Source: XN24 sp964413755 | GTDB lineage: Bacteria > Pseudomonadota > Gammaproteobacteria > Steroidobacterales > XN24 | Assembly (NCBI GenBank): GCA_964413755.1 | Contig: CAYPTW010000040.1 | Coordinates: 1-22,764 of the forward strand | Length of the DNA: 22,764 bases | Direction: 5' to 3' | The notes under the pieces: generated by a model | Database searches by the model: none | Seen by the model: only the letters and a program-made list of their open reading frames with translations | What the model was told of the DNA's origin: nothing | Position numbers and translations under genes: made by a program | In this document: in pieces, positions 7,407 to 15,630 of the stretch | Layout of the letters: every line of letters starts with the position of its first letter | Numbering within the stretch: position 1 is the first letter of the stretch

Positions 7407-8151
7407 CTATCTGCTCCATGCTTGTGGCCAGCCACTGCCGGATCGCGGCGACATCACCCGCCACGACGCGGGCCGCGGTGTCGGCGTGGGCGCCGACGCG
7501 TATCGACAGCCCGCCCAGCCGGTTCACGGCGCGGAACCCGTCCTCGTCGGTCAGGTCGTCGCCGATGAACACGGGACGACGCCCCGCGAAGGGTGCTTCG
7601 GCCATGAACGCGACGATGGCCGTGCCCTTGTCGTGGCCGGACGGCTTGAGCTCCAGCACCATCTTGCCCTGTTGCACGTGGAAATCCTCGCCCGCGATGC
7701 GCCTGGCGTCTTCCATGTGCTGCCGGCAGGCGTTCTCCAGCTGCGGCGCGTTGCGGAAGTGCAGCGCCAGCGCGGCGCCCTTGTCCTCGAGCAGCAGGCC
7801 CGCCTGCGACTGGACGAAATCCAGCAGGCCCGCGCGCGCCGCGGCGATACGCTCGGCATAGCCGCGCGGATAGTGCACGCGACCCTCGGCGTCGCGGCGC
7901 TCCAGCCCGTGCAGCCCGGCGGCCGGCAGGCACAGTGGTGCAAAGATGCGGTCGAGGCTGGCGATGGCGCGGCCGCTGACCAGTGCCAGCGCACCGCCAT
8001 GGGCGCGGGCCGCTGCTGCCAGTAAATGCCTCAGCTCCGGGTCCGCCCGCACCTCGTCCGGATGGCGCTCGATGTCCACCAGGGTGCCGTCAACGTCCAG
8101 GAACATCGCCCAGCCCGTATCCCAGTCCGGCAGAGCGGTCTCTGTGTTCAT
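7390..8151 (-). CDS. otsB: Trehalose-6-phosphate phosphatase OtsB
   Basis: 253 aa. A HAD-superfamily phosphatase converting trehalose-6-phosphate to trehalose. Motif I DVDGTL has nucleophile Asp19 and acid/base Asp21; SGR is at 59-61; Lys175 lies in HDKG; motif IV is GDDLTDED (197-204). The whole chain tracks E. coli OtsB, including LHGLERRD and QGKMVLELKPSG. First gene of the otsB-GH15-otsA operon. The ATG at 8151 fits the family's 18-20 residue lead before motif I, but no Shine-Dalgarno precedes it. A possible promoter (TTGGTA 8187-8182, 17-nt spacer, TACTCT 8164-8159) would start transcription at the ATG itself, suggesting a leaderless message. Confidence 0.95.
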   Translation of the reverse strand: MNTETALPDWDTGWAMFLDVDGTLVDIERHPDEVRADPELRHLLAAAARAHGGALALVSGRAIASLDRIFAPLCLPAAGLHGLERRDAEGRVHYPRGYAERIAAARAGLLDFVQSQAGLLLEDKGAALALHFRNAPQLENACRQHMEDARRIAGEDFHVQQGKMVLELKPSGHDKGTAIVAFMAEAPFAGRRPVFIGDDLTDEDGFRAVNRLGGLSIRVGAHADTAARVVAGDVAAIRQWLATSMEQIDVSTA

Positions 8152-8158
8152 CTATATA

Positions 8159-8187
8159 AGAGTAAATGGCTGCGCGGGGAATACCAA
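8159..8187 (-). promoter_or_regulatory. Candidate promoter of the trehalose operon (leaderless)
   Basis: Reading leftwards, TTGGTA (8187-8182) is followed after 17 nt by TACTCT (8164-8159), then 7 nt later by the otsB ATG. Matches to the sigma-70 consensus are moderate. Its appeal is that it explains the lack of any Shine-Dalgarno before otsB. Confidence 0.25.
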
Positions 8188-8209
8188 ACATGGGCGCCCG
8201 CTCGCGCCC

Positions 8210-8239
8210 CTGACGCGGAGGGCGTCCGGCAGTTAAACT
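8210..8239 (+). promoter_or_regulatory. Candidate plsB promoter
   Basis: CTGACG (8210-8215) and TAAACT (8234-8239) are separated by 18 nt. Initiation about 7 nt downstream would fall only a few bases before the plsB ATG at 8250, and no Shine-Dalgarno is present. This fits a very short or absent leader. The 98-bp region is shared with the divergent otsB. Confidence 0.3.
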
Positions 8240-8249
8240 CGCCAGCCTG

Positions 8250-10706
8250 ATGTACCCGTGGCATGGACTCTGGCGGCTCTCTCTCTTGCTCTCGAGGAAG
8301 CTGCTGTTCCTCTGGGTGCGCACCCGTACGCTCGATGCGCAGCTCGAGCGACTCAAGGCCCTGTCCGACAAGCCCGTCTGCTATGTGCTCGAGCATCCGG
8401 GCCTGGCAGACATGGCGGTGCTGGAACAGGAGTGCATGCGCCACGGCCTGCCCAGGCCGACTGCCGGCCTGGCGCAGGGCGGGCTGAAGGAATGGCGCGC
8501 GGTGGCTTACCTGCGCCGCAAGCCGCGGCGCAGCCGCAAGGGCCGTCCGGGCCGGCTGGAGCGGCTTGCCGCGGCCGTACAGTCCGGCCAGGTGGACGAG
8601 GTCGTGGTGGTGCCGGTGTCGGTGTTCTGGGGCCGTTCCCCGGACAAGGAGCGTTCGCTGTTCAAGCTCCTGTTCTCCGAGGGCTGGGCGCTGGTCGGCC
8701 GCCTGCGCAAGCTGTTCATGATCGTATTTCACGGGCGCAACGTGCTGGTCCAGTTCAGCGAGCCCGTGCTGATGTCCCAGCTGGTGACCCAGGGGCCGGA
8801 TCCGGCGCTCGTGGCGCGCAAGCTGGGGCGGGTCCTGCGGGTGCATTTCCGGCGCCTGCGCATCGCCACCATCGGGCCCGACCTGTCGCACCGCCGCACC
8901 CTGCTGAACCAGGTCGTGGCTTCCGATTCCGTGCGCCGCGCTATCCGGCGCCACAGCGAGGTCAACAAGCAGCCCCTGCACAAGTCGGTGGCGCGGGCAC
9001 GACGCTACGCCAACGAAATCGCCGCCAACTACAGCTACACCACCGTACGTATCGGCGAGCGCCTGCTGGCGTGGCTGTGGAACCGGCTCTACGACGGCCT
9101 CGAGGTCAGTGGCGTGGACGGCCTCAAGGCGGTCGCCGAGGGCAACGAGGTGATCTACGTGCCCTGCCATCGCAGCCACATCGACTACCTGCTGCTGTCT
9201 TACGTGGTGTACCAGAACGGGCTCGTGCCGCCACACATCGCCGCCGGCGTGAACCTCAACCTGCCGGTGATCGGCCCGATCCTGCGCACCGGCGGGGCCT
9301 TCTTCATGCGCCGCAGCTTCCGCGACGACCCGCTGTATGCCGCCGTGTTCCGCCGTTACTTCGCGCTGAACCTGGCCAAGGGCGTGGCCATGGAGTACTT
9401 CATCGAGGGCGGCCGCAGCCGCACCGGGCGCCTGCTGCCGGCGAAGCCGGGGATGCTGGCCATGACCGTGCGCGCCTACCTGCGCGAACCGGTACGCCCG
9501 GTGGTGTTCGTGCCCGTGTACTTCGGCTACGAGCGCTTGTTCGAGGGGCGCTCCTACGTCTCCGAGCTGTCGGGGCGGCCGAAGGAGAAGGAGTCCGTAC
9601 TGGGCATCTTCAAGGCGATGCGCCAGTTGCGCCGCGAGTTTGGCCGCGTGCACGTGAATTTCGGCGCGCCGTTCTTCCTTGACGGGATGCTGGACCGCCA
9701 CCGTCCCGGCTGGCGTGCGGAGCCGGTGGAGGAAGACGGGCGCCCGGGCTGGACCGGCCCGGTGGTGGAGGAGCTCGGCGAAGAGATCCTCAAGCGCATC
9801 AATGCCGCGGCCGCCGTCAGCCCGGTGAACCTGCTGGCGATGGTGCTGCTGGCCACGCCGCGCCAGAGCATGGTGGAGCAACCGCTGGTGCGGCTGCTGG
9901 AGCTGTTCGCCGAGATGCTGCGCCTGGCGCCCTACGACGAGGACGTCACGGTGACGGAGCTGGGCGGCGCCGAGATGATCGCCTACGGCGAGCGTCTCGG
10001 CCTGCTCGAACGCCGGCCGCACCGGCTCGGCGACATCATCTCGCTGGCGCCCAAGGAAGCGCTACTGGCGACCTACTTCCGCAACAACGTGGCGCACCTG
10101 TTCGCCATCCCGTCGATCATCGCCTGCTGTTTCATCGACAAGCCGGTGCAGGCCCTCGAGCGCGTGCGCGGCCTGGCGCGCATGGTGTATCCCTACCTGG
10201 GCGGCGAACTGTTCCTCCACTGGACCCCGGAACAGCTGGATGCAGAGGTCGACCGCGTGATCGACATGATGGTGGGGCGCGGATTGCTGCGCCGCGATCA
10301 CGAGGGCGAGCAGGCCTGCCTGCGTCGCCCCGCGCCCCATACGCCGGAAGCGATCCAGATGTGGATCCTGGCGCAATGCTCGGTACAGACGCTGGAACGC
10401 TTCTACATGACCGTGGCGCTGCTGGCGAAGCACGGCTCCGGCACTTTGCGCCCGGGACAGCTCGAGGACCTGTGCCACCTCATGGCCCAGCGCATGTCCA
10501 TGCTGTTCCAGTTCAGCGCGCCGGAGTTCTTCGACAAGAGCCTGTTCCGCGGCTTCATCGGGCGGCTGCGCAAGCACGGTGTGCTGCGTACCGACGAGAC
10601 GGGCTTGCTGGTGTTCGACCAGGGCCTGGTGCAGGCCATGGACGACGCGCGCCAGTTCCTCGGCGACCGCCTGCGCAACGATATTCTGCAGGCGATGAAT
10701 CTCTAG
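8250..10706 (+). CDS. plsB: Glycerol-3-phosphate 1-O-acyltransferase PlsB
   Basis: 818 aa, the usual length for PlsB (E. coli 807). It transfers an acyl chain to sn-1 of glycerol-3-phosphate at the inner membrane, starting phospholipid synthesis. The acyltransferase blocks are clear: HRSHID (307-312, the HX4D catalytic pair), GGAFFMRRSF (348-357), IEGGRSRTGR (385-394) and VPVYFGYE (421-428). VPVSVFWGRSP (121-131) and the C-terminal NAPEFFDK-like segment also match PlsB. No cleaved signal peptide. Independent gene, divergent from the trehalose operon; the outer-membrane gene cluster begins 257 bp downstream, with its own probable promoter. Confidence 0.96.
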   Translation: MYPWHGLWRLSLLLSRKLLFLWVRTRTLDAQLERLKALSDKPVCYVLEHPGLADMAVLEQECMRHGLPRPTAGLAQGGLKEWRAVAYLRRKPRRSRKGRPGRLERLAAAVQSGQVDEVVVVPVSVFWGRSPDKERSLFKLLFSEGWALVGRLRKLFMIVFHGRNVLVQFSEPVLMSQLVTQGPDPALVARKLGRVLRVHFRRLRIATIGPDLSHRRTLLNQVVASDSVRRAIRRHSEVNKQPLHKSVARARRYANEIAANYSYTTVRIGERLLAWLWNRLYDGLEVSGVDGLKAVAEGNEVIYVPCHRSHIDYLLLSYVVYQNGLVPPHIAAGVNLNLPVIGPILRTGGAFFMRRSFRDDPLYAAVFRRYFALNLAKGVAMEYFIEGGRSRTGRLLPAKPGMLAMTVRAYLREPVRPVVFVPVYFGYERLFEGRSYVSELSGRPKEKESVLGIFKAMRQLRREFGRVHVNFGAPFFLDGMLDRHRPGWRAEPVEEDGRPGWTGPVVEELGEEILKRINAAAAVSPVNLLAMVLLATPRQSMVEQPLVRLLELFAEMLRLAPYDEDVTVTELGGAEMIAYGERLGLLERRPHRLGDIISLAPKEALLATYFRNNVAHLFAIPSIIACCFIDKPVQALERVRGLARMVYPYLGGELFLHWTPEQLDAEVDRVIDMMVGRGLLRRDHEGEQACLRRPAPHTPEAIQMWILAQCSVQTLERFYMTVALLAKHGSGTLRPGQLEDLCHLMAQRMSMLFQFSAPEFFDKSLFRGFIGRLRKHGVLRTDETGLLVFDQGLVQAMDDARQFLGDRLRNDILQAMNL

Positions 10707-10963
10707 CCGGTCCCTGGCCCCGCCTTCATCCCCCCGAAAATTTTGCTGCAACGCAATGCGCGAGGAACGTGTTTTCGATCCATGTGCGAGCGTGCCTTGG
10801 CTTGCGCGCAACAGTTCCTCACCGTGCAACAGGCTTTCTGCTTTGCAATTGATCCAAGATGTTGTTTTCGGGTGACGAATTCTGTAAGAGTAGCGGGACG
10901 CACCGGGGGAGTCCGGTTGCGGGGCAACGTGCAAAACACACACAAGAAACTGGGGAGTCCTCA
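10707..10963 (+). promoter_or_regulatory. Intergenic region and candidate promoter of the DUF1302 cluster
   Basis: This 257-bp gap is markedly more AT-rich than its surroundings. The best sigma-70-like pair is TTGTTT (10862-10867) and TAAGAG (10885-10890) with a 17-nt spacer, giving a leader of about 65 nt. GGGGAG at 10952-10957 is the Shine-Dalgarno. GAGGAAC (10762-10768) and GTTCCTC (10814-10820) are inverted copies 45 nt apart that could be a split regulatory site. No strong intrinsic terminator for plsB is seen. Confidence 0.35.
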
Positions 10964-13045
10964 ATGAGCACGCAACCCTCCAGGTCACGTCCGGGTAACG
11001 GACGCATCCTGGCGACCGCGATGGCGGCCGCAATTGCTGCAAGCTACGCAGCACCTGCATCGGCGGTGCCGATTCAAACTGAGAACTGGACCGGCAGTTG
11101 GGACACGACGTTGTCGCTCGGCGGCTTGTGGCGCGTCCAGAGTCCGGATTGCAGGCTGGTCGCGAACGCCAACGGCGGCTGCGGGCGCAGCGCCAACGGC
11201 GACGACGGCAACCTCAACTATGGCACCGGCCTGGTTTCCAACGTGCTCAAGGGCACCTCCGAAATCGAGTTGCGCTTCCGTGATTCCTGGGGCCTGTTCG
11301 CGCGCGGTACCGCCTTCACCGACTGGGAAGTCGGCGACACGCTGCGCACTCCCCTGACGGAAGGCGCCGAGGGCCTGGTCGAGCAGGCCGGCAAGATGCT
11401 CGACTACTTCGTCTTCGTGCCCTTCGACCTGGGCAGCATGCCGGCCGAGTTCCGCATCGGTAACCAGGTGATCAACTGGGGCGAGAGCACGTTCATCCAG
11501 GGCGGCATCAACGTCACCAATCCCTTCGACGTGTCCCAGCTGCGCGTGCCCGGCGCCGAGCTGAGGGAAGCGCTGGTGCCGCAGGGTATGGCGTCGTTGA
11601 GCTTCTCGCCGACCCTGAACACCAGTATCGAGGCGTACTACCAGTACGAGTGGGAGAAGGTGAAGCCGGATCCGGCCGGCAGCTATTTCTCCACCAATGA
11701 CTTTGCCTCCAAGGGCGGCACGCACGTGATGCTGGGCTTCGGCGCCTGGGGTGACCAGGGCACCGACTTCACGCCGCTGGGCGGTTCGTTCGATCCTGAC
11801 TTCAACTTCGTGCCGCGCGATTATGTGGACGACCCGGACGACGGCGGCCAGTACGGCCTGGCGTTCCGCTACTTCGCCGAGGACTTCATGGGCGGCATGG
11901 AGTTCGGCCTGTACTACATCCGCTACCACAGCCGCCTGCCGCTGATCAGCGGTCGTACCGGCACCCAGGCCGGCCTCGCCAACTCGGCAGCGGTCGCCAC
12001 GGCGGCCCAGGCCACCGCCATCGGCCTCGCCTCCGGCCTGTCCTTCGACGCGGCGGTGAACACGGCCACCGCCCAGGCCCTTGCCACGGCGGCCAGCCTC
12101 GGCGGTGACATCAGCGAAGCCAAGGTGCGTGACCGGGCCATCGTGGCCGGCAACGTCTTCCTCGGCGGTGGCAACCTGTCGGGCCTGGCGAGTTCCTTCG
12201 CCTCCGACGAACTGGCGCAGACCTCGCGCTACTTCGTGACCTATCCCGAGGACCTCGACCTGTGGGGCTTCAGCTGGAGCGGCTACCTGTTCAACACCGG
12301 TATCGCCTTCCAGGGCGAGGTGTCGTACAAGCCGGACGCGCCGTTCCAGGTGGACGACGTCGAGCTGTTGTTCGCGGCGCTGTCGCCGCTGGACGGCCTG
12401 TCGCCGAACCCCAGCCTGTGCCCGAGCAACCCGAACGGCGCGGTCGGCGCGCTGGGCTGCTTCAACCAGCTCGGTCCCTACGGCCTGAACCAGATCATCG
12501 ACGGGGTGGTGGAGCTGGACGTGTGGCAGGCGCAGACGACGTTCACCTACCTGTCCGGCCCGCTGTTCGGCGCCGACACCGGCGCCTTTGTGCTGGAGCT
12601 GGGCATGAACCACGTGCCTGACCTGCCGAGCGCCACTACCGGCGGCCCGAACGGCGTCGGCCTGCGCCTCGAGGGACCGGGCACCGTGGTCTCGGGCAAC
12701 GCGGCCCTGGCCAGCAGTCACTTCGGCGAAGTGGATCCGCGCAGCGCCTTCCCGAGCACGACCTCGTGGGGCTACCGCTTCCGCGGCGCGCTGATCTACA
12801 ACAACGCCATCGGCCCGTGGACCCTGTCGCCCATCGCCAGCTACAGCCACGACGTCAACGGCGTCTCCCCGGGGCCGGGCGGCAACTTCATCGAGGGTCG
12901 TACCGCCATGTCCGTGGGCCTCAAGGGCACGCTGCGCAACAAGTACGAACTGGAGCTCAACTACGCCGAGTTCGGCGGCGCCGGCAGGTTCAACCAGGCC
13001 AACGACCGTGACTTCATCTCGCTCACGGGCAAGGTCTCGTTCTAG
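10964..13045 (+). CDS. DUF1302 family outer-membrane beta-barrel protein
   Basis: 693 aa. A Sec signal peptide with Arg/Lys-poor start, Ala-rich core and ASA cleavage site (after residue 34) is followed by a long sequence of alternating strands ending in GKVSF; the terminal Phe is the usual barrel-assembly signal. Diagnostic DUF1302 motifs are VINWGEST (169-176), NPFDVSQLRVPGAELRE (186-202) and YFVTYPED (423-430). Residues about 332-415 are a long Ala-rich, probably helical insertion. Cys63/Cys73 and Cys486/Cys499 could form two disulfides. The start is the ATG at 10964 with GGGGAG upstream. First gene of the envelope cluster; the likely role is an outer-membrane channel for a hydrophobic compound, inferred from family and context. 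Confidence 0.9.
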   Translation: MSTQPSRSRPGNGRILATAMAAAIAASYAAPASAVPIQTENWTGSWDTTLSLGGLWRVQSPDCRLVANANGGCGRSANGDDGNLNYGTGLVSNVLKGTSEIELRFRDSWGLFARGTAFTDWEVGDTLRTPLTEGAEGLVEQAGKMLDYFVFVPFDLGSMPAEFRIGNQVINWGESTFIQGGINVTNPFDVSQLRVPGAELREALVPQGMASLSFSPTLNTSIEAYYQYEWEKVKPDPAGSYFSTNDFASKGGTHVMLGFGAWGDQGTDFTPLGGSFDPDFNFVPRDYVDDPDDGGQYGLAFRYFAEDFMGGMEFGLYYIRYHSRLPLISGRTGTQAGLANSAAVATAAQATAIGLASGLSFDAAVNTATAQALATAASLGGDISEAKVRDRAIVAGNVFLGGGNLSGLASSFASDELAQTSRYFVTYPEDLDLWGFSWSGYLFNTGIAFQGEVSYKPDAPFQVDDVELLFAALSPLDGLSPNPSLCPSNPNGAVGALGCFNQLGPYGLNQIIDGVVELDVWQAQTTFTYLSGPLFGADTGAFVLELGMNHVPDLPSATTGGPNGVGLRLEGPGTVVSGNAALASSHFGEVDPRSAFPSTTSWGYRFRGALIYNNAIGPWTLSPIASYSHDVNGVSPGPGGNFIEGRTAMSVGLKGTLRNKYELELNYAEFGGAGRFNQANDRDFISLTGKVSF

Positions 13046-13065
13046 GAATTCCAGGAGAGTCAAAC

Positions 13066-14445
13066 ATGACCCATAACAGACTGAAGCAGGCTCTCGCCGC
13101 GTTGGCGCTGGTCGGACTGGCATCCCCGGCGATCGGCCAGGGCCTGGCCGCCGACCAGGTCGCGCGTCTCGACAAAGAGCTGACGCCCCTCGGCGCGATC
13201 CGTGCCGGCAACGAGGCGGGCACCATCCCCGAGTGGACCGGCGGGCTGCGCAGCCCCGCCGAGGCAGGCTTTCCGGACTTCCAGTCGGGCGGCCATCACC
13301 CGGATCCCTTTGCCGACGACAAGCCGTTGTTCCGCATTACCGCGGAAAACATGAACGAGTACGCCGACATCCTCACCGAGGGTCACAAGGCCATGTTCCG
13401 GACCTATCCGGACTACTTCATGGACGTGTATCCCACGCGGCGCAGCGCGGCGGTGCCGGAGCGCATCTACGATGCCACCAAGCGTATCGCCGGCTCGACC
13501 TACCTGATCGAGAGCGGCAACGGCTTCAGCGGCGGAGCGGAGGGCATTCCGTTCCCGATCCCGCAGAACGGCCTCGAGGCGATCTGGAACCACATCGTGC
13601 GCTATCGCACCGACAGTGCCCGCCGTACCATCGGCCAGGCACCGGTGACGCGTGACGGCAACTACACGATGGTGATGTTCACCGACGAATACCTCGGCGC
13701 CTACGGCCTCGAGGGTGCGCAGGAAGAGGCGCTGGACAACGTCATCGTCTACTTCAAGCAGACCGTGACCGCACCGGCCCGCCTCGCCGGCGAGGTGCTG
13801 CTGGTGCACGAAACGCTGAACCAGGCCAAGGAGAACCGCAAGGCGTGGCTGTACAACCCCGGCCAGCGCCGCGTGCGCCGCGCCCCGAACGTGGCGCATG
13901 ACAACCCGCGTACCGCCTCGGACGGCCTCGCCACTTCCGACCAGCTCGATATCTTCAACGGCAGCCCGGAGCGCTACAACTGGGAACTGGTCGGGCGCAA
14001 GGAAATGCTGATCCCGTACAACAGCTATAAGCTGCACAGCAACAAGCTGAAGTACGACGACGTCCTCAAGCCGTTGCACATCAACCAGGAACACGCGCGC
14101 TACGAGCTGCACCGCGTCTGGGTGGTCGATGCAACCGTCAAGGAGGGCACGCGCCACGTCTACAAGCGGCGCACCTTCTACATCGACGAGGATTCCTGGC
14201 AGGCCATGGTGGTCGACTGCTACGACAACCGCGACCAGATCTGGCGCGTGCAGGAAGCGCATTCGATCAACTACTACGATGTGCCGAGCTTCTGGACGAC
14301 GCTGGAGCTGACCATGGACCTGCAGTCCGGTCGTTACCTGGCCATCGGCCTCAATAACGAGGAGCCGCAGACCTACGACTTCAGTCCCGAGTACACGCCG
14401 GCGGACTTCGCTCCGGCGACGCTGCGGCGGGCAGGCGTGCGCTAG
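13066..14445 (+). CDS. DUF1329 family periplasmic protein (LolA-like fold)
   Basis: 459 aa. The signal peptide ends near AIG/Q (after residue 24). The family signatures LTPLGAIRAGNEAGTIPEWTGG (39-60 region) and GIPFPIPQNGLEAIWNH (160-176) are intact. DUF1329 proteins belong to the fold group that includes LolA/LolB, which bind acyl chains in a half-barrel, so a lipid shuttle or outer-membrane-associated carrier is the natural hypothesis. No lipobox Cys is present at the cleavage site. A good Shine-Dalgarno (AGGAGAG) precedes the ATG, 20 bp after the DUF1302 stop. A strong hairpin follows the gene. Confidence 0.9.
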   Translation: MTHNRLKQALAALALVGLASPAIGQGLAADQVARLDKELTPLGAIRAGNEAGTIPEWTGGLRSPAEAGFPDFQSGGHHPDPFADDKPLFRITAENMNEYADILTEGHKAMFRTYPDYFMDVYPTRRSAAVPERIYDATKRIAGSTYLIESGNGFSGGAEGIPFPIPQNGLEAIWNHIVRYRTDSARRTIGQAPVTRDGNYTMVMFTDEYLGAYGLEGAQEEALDNVIVYFKQTVTAPARLAGEVLLVHETLNQAKENRKAWLYNPGQRRVRRAPNVAHDNPRTASDGLATSDQLDIFNGSPERYNWELVGRKEMLIPYNSYKLHSNKLKYDDVLKPLHINQEHARYELHRVWVVDATVKEGTRHVYKRRTFYIDEDSWQAMVVDCYDNRDQIWRVQEAHSINYYDVPSFWTTLELTMDLQSGRYLAIGLNNEEPQTYDFSPEYTPADFAPATLRRAGVR

Positions 14446-14457
14446 AACCGGAACCGG

Positions 14458-14488
14458 CCGGGGCGCCGTCACGGCGCCCCGGTCTTTC
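14458..14488 (+). terminator. Strong GC hairpin after the DUF1329 gene
   Basis: CCGGGGCGCCG (14458-14468) pairs perfectly over 11 bp with 14472-14482 around a 3-nt TCA loop, followed by TCTTTC. This looks like an intrinsic terminator with a weak U-tract. As the next two genes continue in the same direction within 50 bp, it may act as an intra-operon attenuator or mRNA stabiliser, giving more of the first two products than of the last two. Confidence 0.6.
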
Positions 14489-14535
14489 GGACCGTACAAC
14501 AACGATAAACAGAGCAACCCGGGGGTCCGGCTGCC

Positions 14536-15627
14536 TTGTCCAGACTGGTGCATCTCCTGCTGATCGCCATCGCGCTTGTCGCGCTCTCCGGCGCGGCCCG
14601 CGCTGAGTGCGTCGACCCGGTGCCGGAGACCGAGTGGTCGGTGATCATGCCGCTCGCGTCCCAGTCCCTCATGCTCGACATCACGCGCGTCGGCAACGAT
14701 ATCGTGGTGGTGGGTGAACGCGGCCACGTGCTGGTGAGTGCGGACGAGGGCCGCAGCTGGGAGCAGAACCGCACGCCGACCCGCACCGTGCTGACGGGGG
14801 TGTGGTTCCACGACCGCAACCTCGGCTGGGCTGTCGGGCATGACGCAACGATTTTGCGCACGGAGAACGGCGGCGAAACCTGGTGCCGGGTGCACTTTGC
14901 GCCGGAGCTCGAGTTCCCGCTGTTCGACATCTGGTTTGCCGATGAGCAGAACGGCTTCGCCGTCGGGGCCTACGGCTATTTCCTGCGTTCCGCCGACGGC
15001 GGCCTCACCTGGGAAGAGGAGATGCTGGAGCTGGTCGAGGCGGCGCCCGCGGGCGACGACGCTGACGGCACGGTGGACGCAGCGGACGCGGAGGACGCAG
15101 AAGCCGGCGCGGACGAGTGGGCCGACGATGAGTGGTCGGACGACGGCGTCGCCGCCGACCTGCATATGAACCGCATCATCAGGGACAACGCCGGCCGCCT
15201 GTACCTGATGGCGGAAGCCGGAACGGTGTTTCGCTCGGACGACCAGGGATTCACCTGGCAGGTGCTGGATCCGCCCTACGACGGCTCCTTCTTCGGCGGC
15301 CTGCCGCTGTCCGACGGCTCCCTGCTGGTGTTCGGGCTGCGCGGCAACATGTTCCGCAGCTGGGATGCGGGCGAGACCTGGCGCGATGTCAGCCTGCCGG
15401 TCGACACGTCCCTGTTCGGCGGCGCGCAACGGCCCGACGGCGGCATTCTCGTGGTCGGCACGGCCGGCGTGATGCTGTTCAGCCGCGAGGGCGACAGCTT
15501 CCGGCTGGCGCAGCGGGACGATCGCAAGGCGCTGATGTCGGCCGTGGCGCTCGACGACGGCGCGCTCATCGTGATCGGTGAGCCGGGCGTCGAGCGCATC
15601 GAGCCTGAAGCCGTGGGACTGGAGTAG
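14536..15627 (+). CDS. Exported YCF48/Asp-box beta-propeller protein
   Basis: 363 aa. A signal peptide ends at ARA/E (after residue 23). Five Asp-box repeats of the form SxDxGxTW are visible: 68-75, 109-116, 152-159, 234-241 and 275-282, plus a worn copy near 317, so a beta-propeller is expected. An acidic Asp/Glu/Ala stretch (about 162-208) interrupts the repeats. Proteins of this sort occur beside RND transporters and DUF1302/DUF1329 genes, presumably as periplasmic scaffold or assembly partners. The start is a TTG at 14536; an in-frame TAA at 14506 excludes longer forms and the Shine-Dalgarno is weak. A GTG four codons on (14548) is the alternative. It ends 3 nt before the RND gene. Confidence 0.82.
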   Translation: MSRLVHLLLIAIALVALSGAARAECVDPVPETEWSVIMPLASQSLMLDITRVGNDIVVVGERGHVLVSADEGRSWEQNRTPTRTVLTGVWFHDRNLGWAVGHDATILRTENGGETWCRVHFAPELEFPLFDIWFADEQNGFAVGAYGYFLRSADGGLTWEEEMLELVEAAPAGDDADGTVDAADAEDAEAGADEWADDEWSDDGVAADLHMNRIIRDNAGRLYLMAEAGTVFRSDDQGFTWQVLDPPYDGSFFGGLPLSDGSLLVFGLRGNMFRSWDAGETWRDVSLPVDTSLFGGAQRPDGGILVVGTAGVMLFSREGDSFRLAQRDDRKALMSAVALDDGALIVIGEPGVERIEPEAVGLE

Positions 15628-15630
15628 GGC

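Noticed and set aside
8148..10022. A 624-codon minus-strand open frame opposite plsB
   Set aside because: plsB is certain on the plus strand; this frame has no recognisable domain.
10760..10820. A small RNA between plsB and the DUF1302 gene
   Set aside because: Only a 7-bp inverted repeat with a 45-nt gap and no terminator; not enough to support an RNA gene.
10985..13123. A 712-codon open frame on the minus strand opposite the DUF1302 gene
   Set aside because: High-GC shadow: no domain motifs, no Shine-Dalgarno, and the plus strand has a signal peptide and clear family motifs.
13060..15429. A 789-codon minus-strand open frame across the DUF1329 and propeller genes
   Set aside because: It spans two convincing plus-strand genes and the hairpin between them; composition is His/Val/Arg-rich shadow sequence.
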